Source: Butyrivibrio sp. XPD2006 (lineage in GTDB: Bacteria > Bacillota > Clostridia > Lachnospirales > Lachnospiraceae). Taken from it: a DNA stretch of 64,000 nt. This document shows positions 33,768-43,390 of this stretch, in pieces (within the stretch, counting starts at the first letter, position 1; each line of letters starts with the position of its first letter). Position numbers and translations under genes: made by a program. The stretch covers positions 1 to 64,000 of the forward strand of contig NZ_ATVT01000016.1 in assembly GCF_000420865.1 (NCBI RefSeq). The letters are read 5' to 3'. The notes under the pieces were generated by a model that saw nothing but the letters and a program-made list of their open reading frames with translations, did not search any database and was not told the origin of the DNA.

Positions 33768-34796
33768 TCACAATACATCTGCAAAATGCGTCTTGCTTCT
33801 CTTGAAAATCAAAGCTCCTAAACAGAAGCTTGCCACCACGAACAGCCAGAAGTAAGTCGATGAATAGAAGTGCTCAAAGAACCACGTATCGCCATAAATA
33901 GAATTCCTGAAGCCATCCACAATATATGTCATGGGGTTGAGCTTGACAATCCATCTGTACTTGTCGGGCACGATCTGGATGTTCCAGAGGATGGGCGTAG
34001 CCCACTGGAAGAGCTGCAGGAAGATGGAGATGATCTGCAGTAGGTCTCTGAAGAACACCACTATTGCGCTGGTCGCATAACTGATGGAGAGCACAAGGAT
34101 AAACTCACAGCCGATGTAGTAGATCAGCTGAAGCCAGTAAACATTCGGATAATAGCCGTATATGCAAGCGATGACCATCATAACTCCAATGAAAAAGATA
34201 TGGATGAACATTGCTGCGATGATCTTGATAATGGGCAGAATACTGATCTTGAAGAGCACCTTTTTAACAAGATAATTGTACTCTAAAAGAGACGTTGTAC
34301 CGTTGGTGAGCGCCTCGGAGAAATAGAACCAGGGCACGAGGCCTGCTGTCAGGAACAGAACATAGGGAACTTCCACGCCCCCGGAGACTGCCTGAGCTTT
34401 TGCGGTAAAGACAACGTCAAAGACAATATAATACATACAAACAGTGACCACCGGCTGAGCCAGTGCCCACACAATACCCATGTAGGATCCCGCATATCTC
34501 TTTTTGAAATCATTGACCGCAAGGCGCTTTATGAGCTTTCTGGAATTCCAGAGCTCCACGGGAAGTACCGTGAGCTTGTCATACCATGCATAAAAAAGAA
34601 TCCCGCCTACTACGATCAGAATACATCCGCAGACCTTCTTGAGCATTGCGGTGTGCGGATCCTCAAGTGGGTTGTTATGAAAGATGAGAATCAGCGCCAA
34701 AGCCAGCGCCAATGTGTAGAAAACCGCCAGGGCTATGGTCTTGGCCCTGACCGGTTTCTTAGCAGCAGAAATCAAAGTTCCTTTAATCCTCCCCAC
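33768..34796 (-). CDS. wzm: Polysaccharide ABC exporter permease
   Basis: The 342-residue protein has an unusual N-terminal pair of transmembrane helices (about 20-42 and 55-72), then a standard ABC-2 (Wzm/TagG-like) domain with six helices. It opens with RLAVNDFKKRYAGSYMGIVWALAQPV, containing the amphipathic interface helix, and later has SLLEYNYLVKKVLFKISILP and WATPILWNIQIVP. It moves lipid-linked glycan across the membrane with Wzt. The start is either GTG 34796, giving a 25-base overlap with rmlC, or TTG 34775, which overlaps the rmlC stop as TTGA behind AAAGGA; I list the longer one. Wzt follows only after array 2. Confidence 0.92.
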   Translation of the reverse strand: MGRIKGTLISAAKKPVRAKTIALAVFYTLALALALILIFHNNPLEDPHTAMLKKVCGCILIVVGGILFYAWYDKLTVLPVELWNSRKLIKRLAVNDFKKRYAGSYMGIVWALAQPVVTVCMYYIVFDVVFTAKAQAVSGGVEVPYVLFLTAGLVPWFYFSEALTNGTTSLLEYNYLVKKVLFKISILPIIKIIAAMFIHIFFIGVMMVIACIYGYYPNVYWLQLIYYIGCEFILVLSISYATSAIVVFFRDLLQIISIFLQLFQWATPILWNIQIVPDKYRWIVKLNPMTYIVDGFRNSIYGDTWFFEHFYSSTYFWLFVVASFCLGALIFKRSKTHFADVL

Positions 34797-35317
34797 TTAG
34801 TATCTCTCTCGGAAAGGTTAAGCTTCATATCATCTGTGATAGGCCATTCTACGCCGACATCGGGATCATCCCATTTGATTCCTCCCTCACCTGTGGGATC
34901 ATAGAAATCCGTGCACTTATAAGCAAACTCTGCGTAATCCGAGAGTACTAAAAATCCGTGAGCAAATCCCTTAGGGATAAAGAACTGCTTCTTGTTCTCA
35001 GCTGTGAGCTTAACGCCGAACCACTTTCCGAAGGTCTTGGAATCCTTGCGAAGGTCTACCGCAACGTCAAAAACCTCACCGTTTATGCAGCGAACCAGCT
35101 TGTCCTGAGGGTGCTTGGTCTGGAAGTGAAGGCCTCTCAATACGCCCTTGGTGCTGGCTGACTGGTTGTCCTGCACGAACTCAACGTCTATGCCCGCCTC
35201 ATAGAAATCATTCTTGTTGTAGGTCTCCATGAAGTATCCTCTGGCATCACCAAAAACCTTGGGAGTGATGACCTTAAGTCCCTCTATTTCACATGTTTCA
35301 ACTGTAATCTTGCTCAT
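34772..35317 (-). CDS. rfbC: dTDP-4-dehydrorhamnose 3,5-epimerase
   Basis: RmlC inverts C3 and C5 of dTDP-4-keto-6-deoxyglucose on the way to dTDP-L-rhamnose. The 181-residue cupin shows FGDARGYFMETYNKNDF, QDNQSASTKGVLRGLHFQ (catalytic His), DVAVDLRKDSKTFGKW and FIPKGFAHGFLVLSD with the conserved Tyr further on. It overlaps the wzm start. RmlD, the last enzyme of the rhamnose pathway, is not in this window. Confidence 0.95.
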   Translation of the reverse strand: MSKITVETCEIEGLKVITPKVFGDARGYFMETYNKNDFYEAGIDVEFVQDNQSASTKGVLRGLHFQTKHPQDKLVRCINGEVFDVAVDLRKDSKTFGKWFGVKLTAENKKQFFIPKGFAHGFLVLSDYAEFAYKCTDFYDPTGEGGIKWDDPDVGVEWPITDDMKLNLSERDTKWGGLKEL

Positions 35318-35345
35318 CGTCTTAAAAATTCTCCTAAAAAATATA

Positions 35346-35852
35346 TTATGGTTGTCCTACCGGTGTCCCGGAAATTGTCTGATCTGAAGGGATGTACTGG
35401 CCATACCCGCCATCAGGCGCATCCGGAAGACTTGTCAAAAGCCCTGATGAATCCGTGCCTGCCTCCAGATTGGGGTTTGTCAGCTCACCCACCACAGCCA
35501 TTCCCGTGCCGGGTCTGTCCTCTTCTTCGGCAAAAGAGCTATCGGCGCTGCTCTCATCTGTGCTCGCCTCTGATTTCTTGATCACCACTACTGACGGGAT
35601 CTTCTCGGTCTCGTCAAAGAAATCATCGTCAAGCAGAAAGCCGCTTAAGCTGTCACCTATCTGGTCACCGTAGATGACAGGCTCCTCCGAAACCTCTTCA
35701 GTTGCAGCTTCAGAAGCTACAGGCTGAGGCTTCTCTTTTACACCAAAGAGGCTGTTTATCTTGTCTGTATTGGTGGCGTATACGATCACCAGCACCAGAA
35801 TGAAGGCGCTTATGATGGTAAGTATCGCCATTCTGAAAACTCTTGAGTCCAT
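35346..35852 (-). CDS. Single-pass surface protein, function unknown
   Basis: I do not recognise this 168-residue protein. It has a short N-terminus, one transmembrane helix (about 8-28, AILTIISAFILVLVIVYA) and an acidic, Ser/Glu/Pro-rich extracellular part with no obvious fold. It lies between rmlA and rmlC, where rmlD is often found, in a tightly spaced operon (30 and 28 bases). It could be a scaffold or anchor for the exporter complex; there is no direct evidence. Confidence 0.65.
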   Translation of the reverse strand: MDSRVFRMAILTIISAFILVLVIVYATNTDKINSLFGVKEKPQPVASEAATEEVSEEPVIYGDQIGDSLSGFLLDDDFFDETEKIPSVVVIKKSEASTDESSADSSFAEEEDRPGTGMAVVGELTNPNLEAGTDSSGLLTSLPDAPDGGYGQYIPSDQTISGTPVGQP

Positions 35853-35883
35853 ACACTACCCCTCTTCCAATACTTTCAGGCGG

Positions 35884-36753
35884 TCAAAGACCATTAGCTA
35901 CCTCGACTAAGTATTTTCCGTAATCTGTCTTCATAAGAGGCTCGGCAAGTGCCAGCAGCTGATTCTTGTCAATGAAGCCGCGCTTGTATGCAATCTCCTC
36001 GATGCAGGAAATGTAAAGTCCCTGTCTCTTCTGGAATGCGCATACGAAATCGGATGCATCAAGCAGTGAATCGTGATTGCCGGTATCGAGCCACGCAAAT
36101 CCTCTTCCCATGGTCTCAACGCGGAGTTCTCCTCTGCGGAGGTACTCGTTGTTAATGCTTGTGATTTCTATCTCGCCTCTGGGTGAAGGCTTAACGTTCT
36201 CGGCGATCTCTACAACGTTGTTGTCATAGAAGTAGAGTCCCGGAACTGCGTAATTGCTCTTTGGATGCTCGGGCTTCTCCTCGATGCTGATGGCTTTGCC
36301 GTTCTCGTCGAACTCAACAACGCCGTAAGCTCTGGGATCCCTTACGTAGTAGCCAAAGATTGTCGCACCCTTCTCTCTTGATGCAACTTCCCTCAGGAGC
36401 TTACTAAAGCTCTGGCCGTAAAAGATATTGTCGCCAAGTACCAGGGCAACAGAATCCTTACCGATAAATTCAGCGCCGATGATGAAAGCATCAGCCAGTC
36501 CCCTGGGCTTGTCCTGAACCGCATAAGAAAACTTCATGCCGAGCTGACTTCCGTCGCCAAAGAGCTCCTCAAATGCGGGGAGATCTCTGGGGGTTGATAT
36601 TATAAGTACCTCTCTGATACCTGCAAGCATCAGAGTTGAAAGCGGATAGTAAATCATGGGCTTGTCATAAACAGGCATCATCTGCTTGCTCATAGCCCTT
36701 GTGAGCGGATAAAGGCGTGTTCCGGATCCACCGGCTAAAATAATTCCCTTCAT
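35884..36753 (-). CDS. rfbA: Glucose-1-phosphate thymidylyltransferase
   Basis: RmlA makes dTDP-glucose from dTTP and glucose-1-phosphate, the entry to all dTDP-deoxysugars in this locus. The 289-residue length is standard. The signature is [18 protein letters not shown] with the pyrophosphorylase loop, then [22 protein letters not shown], the metal site [10 protein letters not shown], and [12 protein letters not shown]. It is followed 30 bases later by the surface-protein gene and preceded by rmlB. Confidence 0.97.
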   Translation of the reverse strand: MKGIILAGGSGTRLYPLTRAMSKQMMPVYDKPMIYYPLSTLMLAGIREVLIISTPRDLPAFEELFGDGSQLGMKFSYAVQDKPRGLADAFIIGAEFIGKDSVALVLGDNIFYGQSFSKLLREVASREKGATIFGYYVRDPRAYGVVEFDENGKAISIEEKPEHPKSNYAVPGLYFYDNNVVEIAENVKPSPRGEIEITSINNEYLRRGELRVETMGRGFAWLDTGNHDSLLDASDFVCAFQKRQGLYISCIEEIAYKRGFIDKNQLLALAEPLMKTDYGKYLVEVANGL

Positions 36754-36768
36754 GGACTTACCTCCAAT

Positions 36769-37854
36769 TTATCTGTTTGAATACATCTTCTCGTAGTACT
36801 TCTCATAGTCACCGGATGTCACATGCTCCATCCACTCTGTGTTATTGAGGTACCACTTGATGGTCTTCTTGATGCCCTCTGCGAACATAGTCTCAGGCTC
36901 CCAGCCGATCTCAGCCTTGATCTTGTCAGGCGCGATGGCATATCTTCTGTCGTGGCCCTTTCTGTCTGAAATATACTTGATCAGATCATAGGAAAGATTA
37001 GCCTTGCGTGGATCTGAATCATCAAGCTCTTCCTTGAGTGTGTCGATGATGATCTTAACGATCTCGATATTCTGCTTCTCATTGTGACCGCCTACGTTAT
37101 AGGTCTCGAAAAGTCTGCCCTTTTCCTGAACCATGTCGATGGCCTTGGCGTGGTCTTCTACATATAACCAGTCGCGGACGTTCTTACCGTCGCCGTAAAC
37201 CGGAAGCTCTTTTCCCGCAAGTGCGTTGTGGATATGAAGCGGAATAAGCTTCTCAGGGAACTGGTAAGGTCCGTAGTTGTTGGAGCAGTTTGTTATGTTG
37301 GCAGGGAACTTGTAAGTGTCCATGTATGCCTTAACCAGCATGTCTGAGCTGGCCTTACTAGCTGAATATGGGCTGTGAGGCGCATACGGAGTTGTCTCAT
37401 AGAAGTACGCATTAGGGTCGTCATCCAGTGAGCCGTAAACCTCATCAGTTGAAACGTGGAGGAACTTCTTGCCCTCCTTAAACGAACCGTCAGGAAGCTC
37501 CCATGCCTTCTTGGCTGCGTTGAGCATGGTTGCTGTGCCGAGAACGTTGGTCTGAACGAAAACCTCAGGGTTGACGATTGATCTGTCAACATGGCTCTCA
37601 GCTGCGAAATGAACAACTCTGTCGATGTCGTTCTCCTCGAAGATCTTGTTGATGGCATCGCGGTCGCAGATGTCAGCCCTTATAAATGTATAGTTATCAC
37701 GATCTTCAACGTCACGCAGATTCTCAAGGTTTCCTGCATAGGTCAGAACATCCACGTTGATGATGCGAATCTCGTTATCATATTTCTTGAACATGTAGTT
37801 GATGTAGTTGGAACCGATGAATCCGGCACCACCTGTAACTAAATAAGTTCTCAT
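36769..37854 (-). CDS. rfbB: dTDP-glucose 4,6-dehydratase
   Basis: RmlB converts dTDP-glucose to dTDP-4-keto-6-deoxyglucose, the branch point for rhamnose and for the 2,3-dehydratase and ketoisomerase genes near the right edge. The 361-residue SDR enzyme shows NAD-binding VTGGAGFIGSNYI, FAAESHVDRSI, HVSTDEVYGSL with the TDE catalytic triplet, and the YSASKASSD active-site Tyr-Lys. Length and motifs are complete. It lies 15 bases before rmlA. Confidence 0.97.
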   Translation of the reverse strand: MRTYLVTGGAGFIGSNYINYMFKKYDNEIRIINVDVLTYAGNLENLRDVEDRDNYTFIRADICDRDAINKIFEENDIDRVVHFAAESHVDRSIVNPEVFVQTNVLGTATMLNAAKKAWELPDGSFKEGKKFLHVSTDEVYGSLDDDPNAYFYETTPYAPHSPYSASKASSDMLVKAYMDTYKFPANITNCSNNYGPYQFPEKLIPLHIHNALAGKELPVYGDGKNVRDWLYVEDHAKAIDMVQEKGRLFETYNVGGHNEKQNIEIVKIIIDTLKEELDDSDPRKANLSYDLIKYISDRKGHDRRYAIAPDKIKAEIGWEPETMFAEGIKKTIKWYLNNTEWMEHVTSGDYEKYYEKMYSNR

Positions 37855-37888
37855 GTCTTTCCCTTTCTTATAAAAAAGCAGATTTTAA

Positions 37889-39367
37889 CTAAATAAGTAT
37901 ACCACATAGTAATGCTAAGTAGAAGAGTCCCATTCCATAGCACATATATCTGGGCTGCGGGAATATCATAGAGCCCGTAACCACGCAGTTTATTGCGATT
38001 CCGGCAAGCACTATGAACATGAGCCTTAAAATTACCGGCTTTGCAAATGACTTTTTCAGCAAAAGAGCTATGAATACCGCCAGGTAAATAACATAAATCG
38101 CGCCGGATACCCATATAAGGAATCTCGGGCTGATGTTGGCGTTGGAAATAACAAAGGCCTTCAGGACATTGGCAGTAAGAACATACATAACTCCCCGGTC
38201 CTTACCCTTAACAATCTTGGATACAGCATTACTTAAGAGCTTCTTGAAAAGAAATCCTTCCACCTCGTTCTGTTTGATACGCGCATGAACTTCATCCAGC
38301 TCCGGCCAGTGCTCTGCCACATACTGTTCCTTGATGGGCAGCACCACGTCAAAGCCAATGACATCATAGCAATCCGCATAGTGAGACGCCATAGTAACCC
38401 AGTCTGAATTAAACACATTCGAGATTTCCTCCAGCTGATACGCCTGAGAATAATCTATGGTAAGCTGTCTGCTCTTGCACTCATCATAAATCCGAGTGTA
38501 AAGAGCCTGTGCATCCGGATATTTCTCGGGATCGGCGTCTGCAAAAATCTCTGCATCCTCAGCTGTCGCCGTATAGAGCAGTGTATCGAGACCGCCTTTG
38601 CTGTTGCCGGTGTGCATCGTGAAGACGCCGCGGACAGCCAGATTGTAGCTGCAGTCGATAAGGTTGATGCTCAAAAGAGCCAGCACAACAGCTATAAATG
38701 TGAGACTGAAGTTTTTGAGGGAGCGATGTCTTTTGACAAAGAGATGTATTATAAATGACGCAAAGCCCCACATTACCAGGCACACGAGCATCTGCTTTCT
38801 AACGCTGCCGATGATGACTCCCAGGAAAAAGAGCTTCAGGATGGATTTAGTGTCATACCTGTCAAAGCTCTTTACCAGCTCAACGGTGAAGATGACGTAA
38901 AGCGGCATCGCAAGAGACTCGGTCATGAGACTCTCGGAGTACATCGAGCCGCGGTTTGCGACAAAGCGGTTAAGCCCTGCCACGCCAACCTGTGAGAGCA
39001 TTGCGATAGCTGACAAGAGCCTGGATTTCTTTTCCCCAAGACTGCTCGTGGCATCGAGAATAAAGATTCCAAGATGAAATGCAGCGTAAACCCACAAAAG
39101 GCTCTGAAGAACTACCACCAGAGTGAGATAGGCCGGATAGTCATGGACCATTCCGGTTATGTTCAGGGTTTCAAAGAGCTTCCTGCAGCCCAGAAGGAAC
39201 AGCGGGTATAGAGGCTCTCTGGAAAAATCCATGTCCATGTAACTGTTGGTGTCGACGCACCAGACGGGTCCGTCAAAGAGCGCTATCCCAACGAAGTAAA
39301 TTGTCAATAACGCAAAGGACAGAAGCTTGAATGCTTCTGTTCCCTTGCCAGCTTTAAAACTTGCCAT
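37889..39367 (-). CDS. Multi-pass membrane protein, GT-C glycosyltransferase-like
   Basis: The 492-residue protein has about ten transmembrane helices. An early extracellular loop carries VDTNSYMDMDFSREPLYPLFLLG, with acidic residues in the position typical of GT-C enzymes that use lipid-linked sugar donors. A large soluble loop (about 255-365) lies between helices. The match to a specific family is weak. It may add a side-branch sugar on the outer face of the membrane. It lies between rmlB and the GH25 gene. Confidence 0.65.
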   Translation of the reverse strand: MASFKAGKGTEAFKLLSFALLTIYFVGIALFDGPVWCVDTNSYMDMDFSREPLYPLFLLGCRKLFETLNITGMVHDYPAYLTLVVVLQSLLWVYAAFHLGIFILDATSSLGEKKSRLLSAIAMLSQVGVAGLNRFVANRGSMYSESLMTESLAMPLYVIFTVELVKSFDRYDTKSILKLFFLGVIIGSVRKQMLVCLVMWGFASFIIHLFVKRHRSLKNFSLTFIAVVLALLSINLIDCSYNLAVRGVFTMHTGNSKGGLDTLLYTATAEDAEIFADADPEKYPDAQALYTRIYDECKSRQLTIDYSQAYQLEEISNVFNSDWVTMASHYADCYDVIGFDVVLPIKEQYVAEHWPELDEVHARIKQNEVEGFLFKKLLSNAVSKIVKGKDRGVMYVLTANVLKAFVISNANISPRFLIWVSGAIYVIYLAVFIALLLKKSFAKPVILRLMFIVLAGIAINCVVTGSMIFPQPRYMCYGMGLFYLALLCGILI

Positions 39368-39378
39368 TGATCCTCCGA

Positions 39379-42300
39379 TCAGTTGTAAAGAATATTCATG
39401 TCAACGTTTCCTGAAATTCCGGAAACAGATCCTTTGGATGTGTACTGCCACATATCATAGCGAGATGCGGAGTAGGACACGCTTGCAGCGTACTGAGCCA
39501 GCCAGATCTTGTAGTTGGTCAGCGCCGAAACGTTAATGTTCTTGGTAAACCAGGTCTTGTTGGAGTATACACCTGCTCTGTAGCCTGCGCTCTGGATAGT
39601 TCCGCAGAAAGCCTTGATATTGGCCGTGCGCTGGCTTGCGCTGATGGTGTCTCCACGTCCGTTACTGCCCTCAACGTCGAGGTAGATAGGGAAGCTGAGG
39701 TTGTAACCCTGGCAGAGGTTGATGCACATGGAGGCTTCCTCTACGGCTTCAACTTCGTTGACCGCCTGGGAGAAGAAGTAAACTCCGACCTTGAGGCCTG
39801 CTGCCTGTGCGCCTTTCATGTAGGACCTGAACTTGGGATCCTCGATAAGGGCACCGGCGGAAGAGCCTCTGTATCCGCAACGGATGATAACAAAGTTAAC
39901 ACCCGATTTCTTAACCTTGTTCCAGTCGATGTTTCCGTTCCACTTGCTGACGTCGATTCCCATCGTTCCCGATGATGAAGAGAGGACTCCGTCGCTGCCA
40001 AAAGAGTACTTGGCTCCCTTGATGACCTGCTCACCGGTAACAGGATTGCCGTCTTTGTCATAATAGTAGGTCTTGCCGTCGATTGTCCACCAGCCGTGGC
40101 GTACGCCGTCACCTTCTTTTCTGATATAAAAGACTTTGATGTCCGGATTGAAGTAATCGCTGTACTTGGCTTCTCTGTAGCCATCGCCTTCCTTGACCCA
40201 GAGGGTGTTGCCGTCTTTATCCTTAAGGATCGTATCGGCTGCTATAACCTTAACTGTTGCTGTGGCTTCCTTGTAGCCCGGGCAGGTTACCTTGATAGTG
40301 GTCTCGCCGGCACCCACGCCGGTGATGGTTCCGTCAGCTTCTACCTTGGCAATGTTAGTATCTGCCGATGTGAAGGTAGGAGTTGCCCCTGAAACCTCGG
40401 CTGTAAGCTTAAAGGTCTTGCCGGGCACAAGGGTGATCTTGTTGGAATTGAGCTTAAGCTCGCTTCCGTCACTGACAGTTACCGATATGGTGTAAGGATT
40501 GTAGCCATCTGCCTCAATCTTGATGTTGGCAGTACCTGCTGCAACCGCTTTTATCTTGAATGTAGTGCCTGACGCCTCTACCGCTGCAACTGCTGCTTTA
40601 TCAGAAGATGCTGAAATTGAGCTCGGTCCTGATACCGTAAAGGATTTCTCTTCACCGATCCTCATGCTTACTGTCTTATCTGCAGGATTTACAGTCATGT
40701 CTTTTTTGTCAGGTGCTGCGACAACGACGGTAAAGCTTGCCGGCTCATAGCCGGTTGTAGAAACGCTGAATCTCGCCTCGCCGACAGCATTGCCCTTAAC
40801 TGTTATGGTTGTTCCGCTCACTGATACAGAAGCAATAGGGCTGTCTGTAGGAGAAACTGTTATACCTGATACGCCTGAAACTTCTATCCTGCCCTCGTCA
40901 CCGCTCTTAAGAGTAAGGCTTGTGGTTGAGAGGCTTATGGTCTTAAGAGGTGCCGGGTTAACTGTGACGCTTATCTTGGCCTGGTTGTAATCAGTTGCAT
41001 CAACAGTAACAAATGTCGTTCCGGGTGACATTCCCTTTATTGTAATTGATGTGCCGCTTACAGAAACTTCAGCAACAGCTGTATTGGCTGATGCAGCACT
41101 TATCTGCGAAGGACCTGAAACCGAAACGCTGGCGGTAGCATCTGCATTTACTGTAACCGAAGACGAACCAAGTGACATATCCTTCGGAGTGTTTACGGTT
41201 GATGCTGCGTTTCCGGCATTCTCAGAAGAGGTGTTTGAAGCGTTATCTGAAGCTGCATTGGAAGCGCTGTCTGAAGCCGCTTCACCCGAATTATCTTTGG
41301 AGGCATCTGTTGATGTTCCTTCTTCGCTTGTCCTGGTTTCTCCTGCAACTTCCTGTTGCTCGGTTGAAGCTTCTGTAGAAGCATCTGAGGATCCTTCTGA
41401 AGGAGTCTCTGTTCTGCCCCTTCTTGCGGAGAGTCTTTTTACGCTGCCGCTTGGAACTGCAGCTCCGCTGATAAGGTTGGCAACAGACTCTTTGCTGACT
41501 TCTTCGTAGTTATAATTACCGTCTCCTGAGCCGGTCGCACTTCCCTGGTTTGAATCGACCCACTCAACCGTATCAGTGAGGGCGGATTCAACAACAGTCT
41601 GGACTGCCGTATCCTCTTTTGCCGCATTGACCTGCGACTCTTTCTTGATCTCGTTGCTGACATCGACAACCTTGGTCTCAACGGTGTCCTTGATGGTCAA
41701 TGCCTGGGCGCCGAGGTCCAGTGAATAGTTGCTGAACTCAGCAGGAAGGGCGTTGGGTGTAACCTTGTACTTACCTGCTGTTAAGTTATTCTTATAAATG
41801 ATTCCATCTTTGTCGTGATCGTCATAAGTGACGGTGGTTCCGTCAGGGGTTACGACGCTTATAGTGAAAGGCACGTTAGCCACCAGCTTCTTGGTCTCGG
41901 AGTTGATGAACTTGACCTTCATGTCGCTCTTGATGGTGGTGAGGGTCATCTTGACCGTTACGCCGGGTGCATCGTCGGGAACTTCCTCTTCCTCTTCTTC
42001 CTCTTCCTCGAGGATGATTTCGGCCGTCATGGCTCTTGCTCTCTCGGCATCGGCCACTGCAAGAAGTCCGGAAGAACCAATAACTTCATTAAACTGCATG
42101 TCTGCTCCGACCTCTGCAAATGCGCTTATCTCTGCATTTCTGTCCAGGGCTTTGGAGTAGAAAGACATGGTAACAATACCTCCCGCAACCAGAAGGATTG
42201 CTATAACTGCTGCCGCACGCTCGGCAAAAGAGCTCTTCTTAATGAATTCAAGTATCTTGACCCCAATGCCGTCTTCGTTGTGGTGTCTGTGGCCACGGCT

Positions 42301-43215
42301 TCGCTTGGTGGACTTAGGTGATCTTTCAGATCTGGCATTGCGTGACGATTCGGCTCTATCTCGCGATGATCTTCCGCCGCGCACTCCTGCTACTGCTGCT
42401 CCACGGTAATAATCATCGTCTTCGTCACGGTAGTCATCATCGTATCTGTCATCTACGTCTGCTTCTTCATATCTGTCGTCTTCGGCTTCATCACGATAGT
42501 CGTCTTCCGCGTAGGAGTCATCTTGTATCTGACTGCCGTAGGCTTCATCGAATTCAGGATCGTAGTCATCGTCTTCATAGTCGTCTGACTCCACCGGTTC
42601 GGGTTCTACTTCATCATCTACGTAGTGAGTATCTTCATACTCTTCGTCAGCGTCGTAGGATTCGTCTTCCAGATAGGCATCGTCGCTGTAGTCATCATCA
42701 GCGTAGTCCTCATCGGTATACTCTTCATCGACGTCATCTTCGTCGTGGTAGTCGTCTTCGATGTCGTCATCTTCAATGTCGACTTCTTCGGATTCAGCTT
42801 TTACAGGGAAAGGCACTACGTTGTTGCTCTCGCCTTCGTTTTCATCCTCTTCAGGATAGTCTTCATCTTCGTCCGGATAGTCTTCCTCATCCTCGGGATA
42901 ATCTTCTTCATATCCTCGATCTCCGGGCTCTAAATCGAAGTCATCATCTTCCCTGAGTTCATGATCGAAGTCGCCGTGTTTCTCTCTGCTGTAAGGCTTG
43001 TACTCAGGATAATCCTCATCCTCGCCATAATCTTCATCATCGGCGTAGTCTTCATCCTCAGCGTAGTCCTCATCGCCGTATTCTTCGTCAAATTCCTCGT
43101 CGTAGTCGTCTTCTTCGTAGAAGTCGTCCTCGTACTCTTCTTCGTAATCCTTGATGTCCTGTCTGCGTCGAGGCTTCTTACCAATCTTATTAAACAACTT
43201 AAGACTTCTTTTCAT
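39379..43215 (-). CDS. Giant membrane-anchored GH25 muramidase with acidic cytoplasmic tail
   Basis: This 1278-residue protein has a type II membrane topology. Residues 23-270 are an extreme D/E/Y-rich tail (DEDY, EEDDYDEE units). Residues 280-313 are Arg/Ser/Lys-rich, and a transmembrane helix follows at about 333-352. Outside are a SpaA/Cna-like domain (about 410-520), a Ser/Thr/Ala linker (600-690), five Ig-like Big2-type repeats of about 75 residues (690-1000) and one cell-wall-binding repeat (GWWTIDGKTYYYDKDGNPVTG). GH25 forms the C-terminus (1083-1278), with GIDVSKWNG, IYLDVEGS (catalytic Asp and Glu) and MWQY. It should cleave peptidoglycan glycan strands. The ATG follows GGGGAG. Confidence 0.9.
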   Translation of the reverse strand: MKRSLKLFNKIGKKPRRRQDIKDYEEEYEDDFYEEDDYDEEFDEEYGDEDYAEDEDYADDEDYGEDEDYPEYKPYSREKHGDFDHELREDDDFDLEPGDRGYEEDYPEDEEDYPDEDEDYPEEDENEGESNNVVPFPVKAESEEVDIEDDDIEDDYHDEDDVDEEYTDEDYADDDYSDDAYLEDESYDADEEYEDTHYVDDEVEPEPVESDDYEDDDYDPEFDEAYGSQIQDDSYAEDDYRDEAEDDRYEEADVDDRYDDDYRDEDDDYYRGAAVAGVRGGRSSRDRAESSRNARSERSPKSTKRSRGHRHHNEDGIGVKILEFIKKSSFAERAAAVIAILLVAGGIVTMSFYSKALDRNAEISAFAEVGADMQFNEVIGSSGLLAVADAERARAMTAEIILEEEEEEEEEVPDDAPGVTVKMTLTTIKSDMKVKFINSETKKLVANVPFTISVVTPDGTTVTYDDHDKDGIIYKNNLTAGKYKVTPNALPAEFSNYSLDLGAQALTIKDTVETKVVDVSNEIKKESQVNAAKEDTAVQTVVESALTDTVEWVDSNQGSATGSGDGNYNYEEVSKESVANLISGAAVPSGSVKRLSARRGRTETPSEGSSDASTEASTEQQEVAGETRTSEEGTSTDASKDNSGEAASDSASNAASDNASNTSSENAGNAASTVNTPKDMSLGSSSVTVNADATASVSVSGPSQISAASANTAVAEVSVSGTSITIKGMSPGTTFVTVDATDYNQAKISVTVNPAPLKTISLSTTSLTLKSGDEGRIEVSGVSGITVSPTDSPIASVSVSGTTITVKGNAVGEARFSVSTTGYEPASFTVVVAAPDKKDMTVNPADKTVSMRIGEEKSFTVSGPSSISASSDKAAVAAVEASGTTFKIKAVAAGTANIKIEADGYNPYTISVTVSDGSELKLNSNKITLVPGKTFKLTAEVSGATPTFTSADTNIAKVEADGTITGVGAGETTIKVTCPGYKEATATVKVIAADTILKDKDGNTLWVKEGDGYREAKYSDYFNPDIKVFYIRKEGDGVRHGWWTIDGKTYYYDKDGNPVTGEQVIKGAKYSFGSDGVLSSSSGTMGIDVSKWNGNIDWNKVKKSGVNFVIIRCGYRGSSAGALIEDPKFRSYMKGAQAAGLKVGVYFFSQAVNEVEAVEEASMCINLCQGYNLSFPIYLDVEGSNGRGDTISASQRTANIKAFCGTIQSAGYRAGVYSNKTWFTKNINVSALTNYKIWLAQYAASVSYSASRYDMWQYTSKGSVSGISGNVDMNILYN

Positions 43216-43276
43216 ACGTTCTCCCCTAACACCAATATCTAGTGTTATTTTTCAATCAAACACAATACTTACCAAA

Positions 43277-43305
43277 ATTCTACCATTTTCCACCATTATC
43301 AGCAA
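43277..43305 (-). promoter_or_regulatory. Promoter of the GH25 muramidase gene
   Basis: -35 TTGCTG (43305-43300), a 17-base spacer and -10 TAGAAT (43282-43277) on the minus strand, 60 bases ahead of the ATG. Confidence 0.5.
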
Positions 43306-43314
43306 CTATGCCAT

Positions 43315-43385
43315 AAAAAAGAGTCAATATGAAACGTCCCCGGTGACTCATAAAAAGGGAGTCAATGAGAACCCCATTGACTCCC
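43315..43385 (-). terminator. Tandem terminators between the membrane protein and GH25 genes
   Basis: On the minus strand the first hairpin, GGGAGTCAATG and CATTGACTCCC (43385-43357), is followed by TTTTT. A second, GAGTCA with TTGACTC around an ACCGGGGACG segment (43349-43321), is followed by TTTTTT. Both share the GAGTCA motif, and the second shares the GGGGACG core, with the REP-like repeats at 21061 and 25599. Confidence 0.85.
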
Positions 43386-43390
43386 GTGAA

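Noticed and set aside
42318..42956. Plus-strand frame of 212 codons rich in His, Arg and Leu
   Set aside because: It is the reverse complement of the D/E/Y-repeat tail of the GH25 protein. Low-complexity coding DNA leaves antisense frames open.
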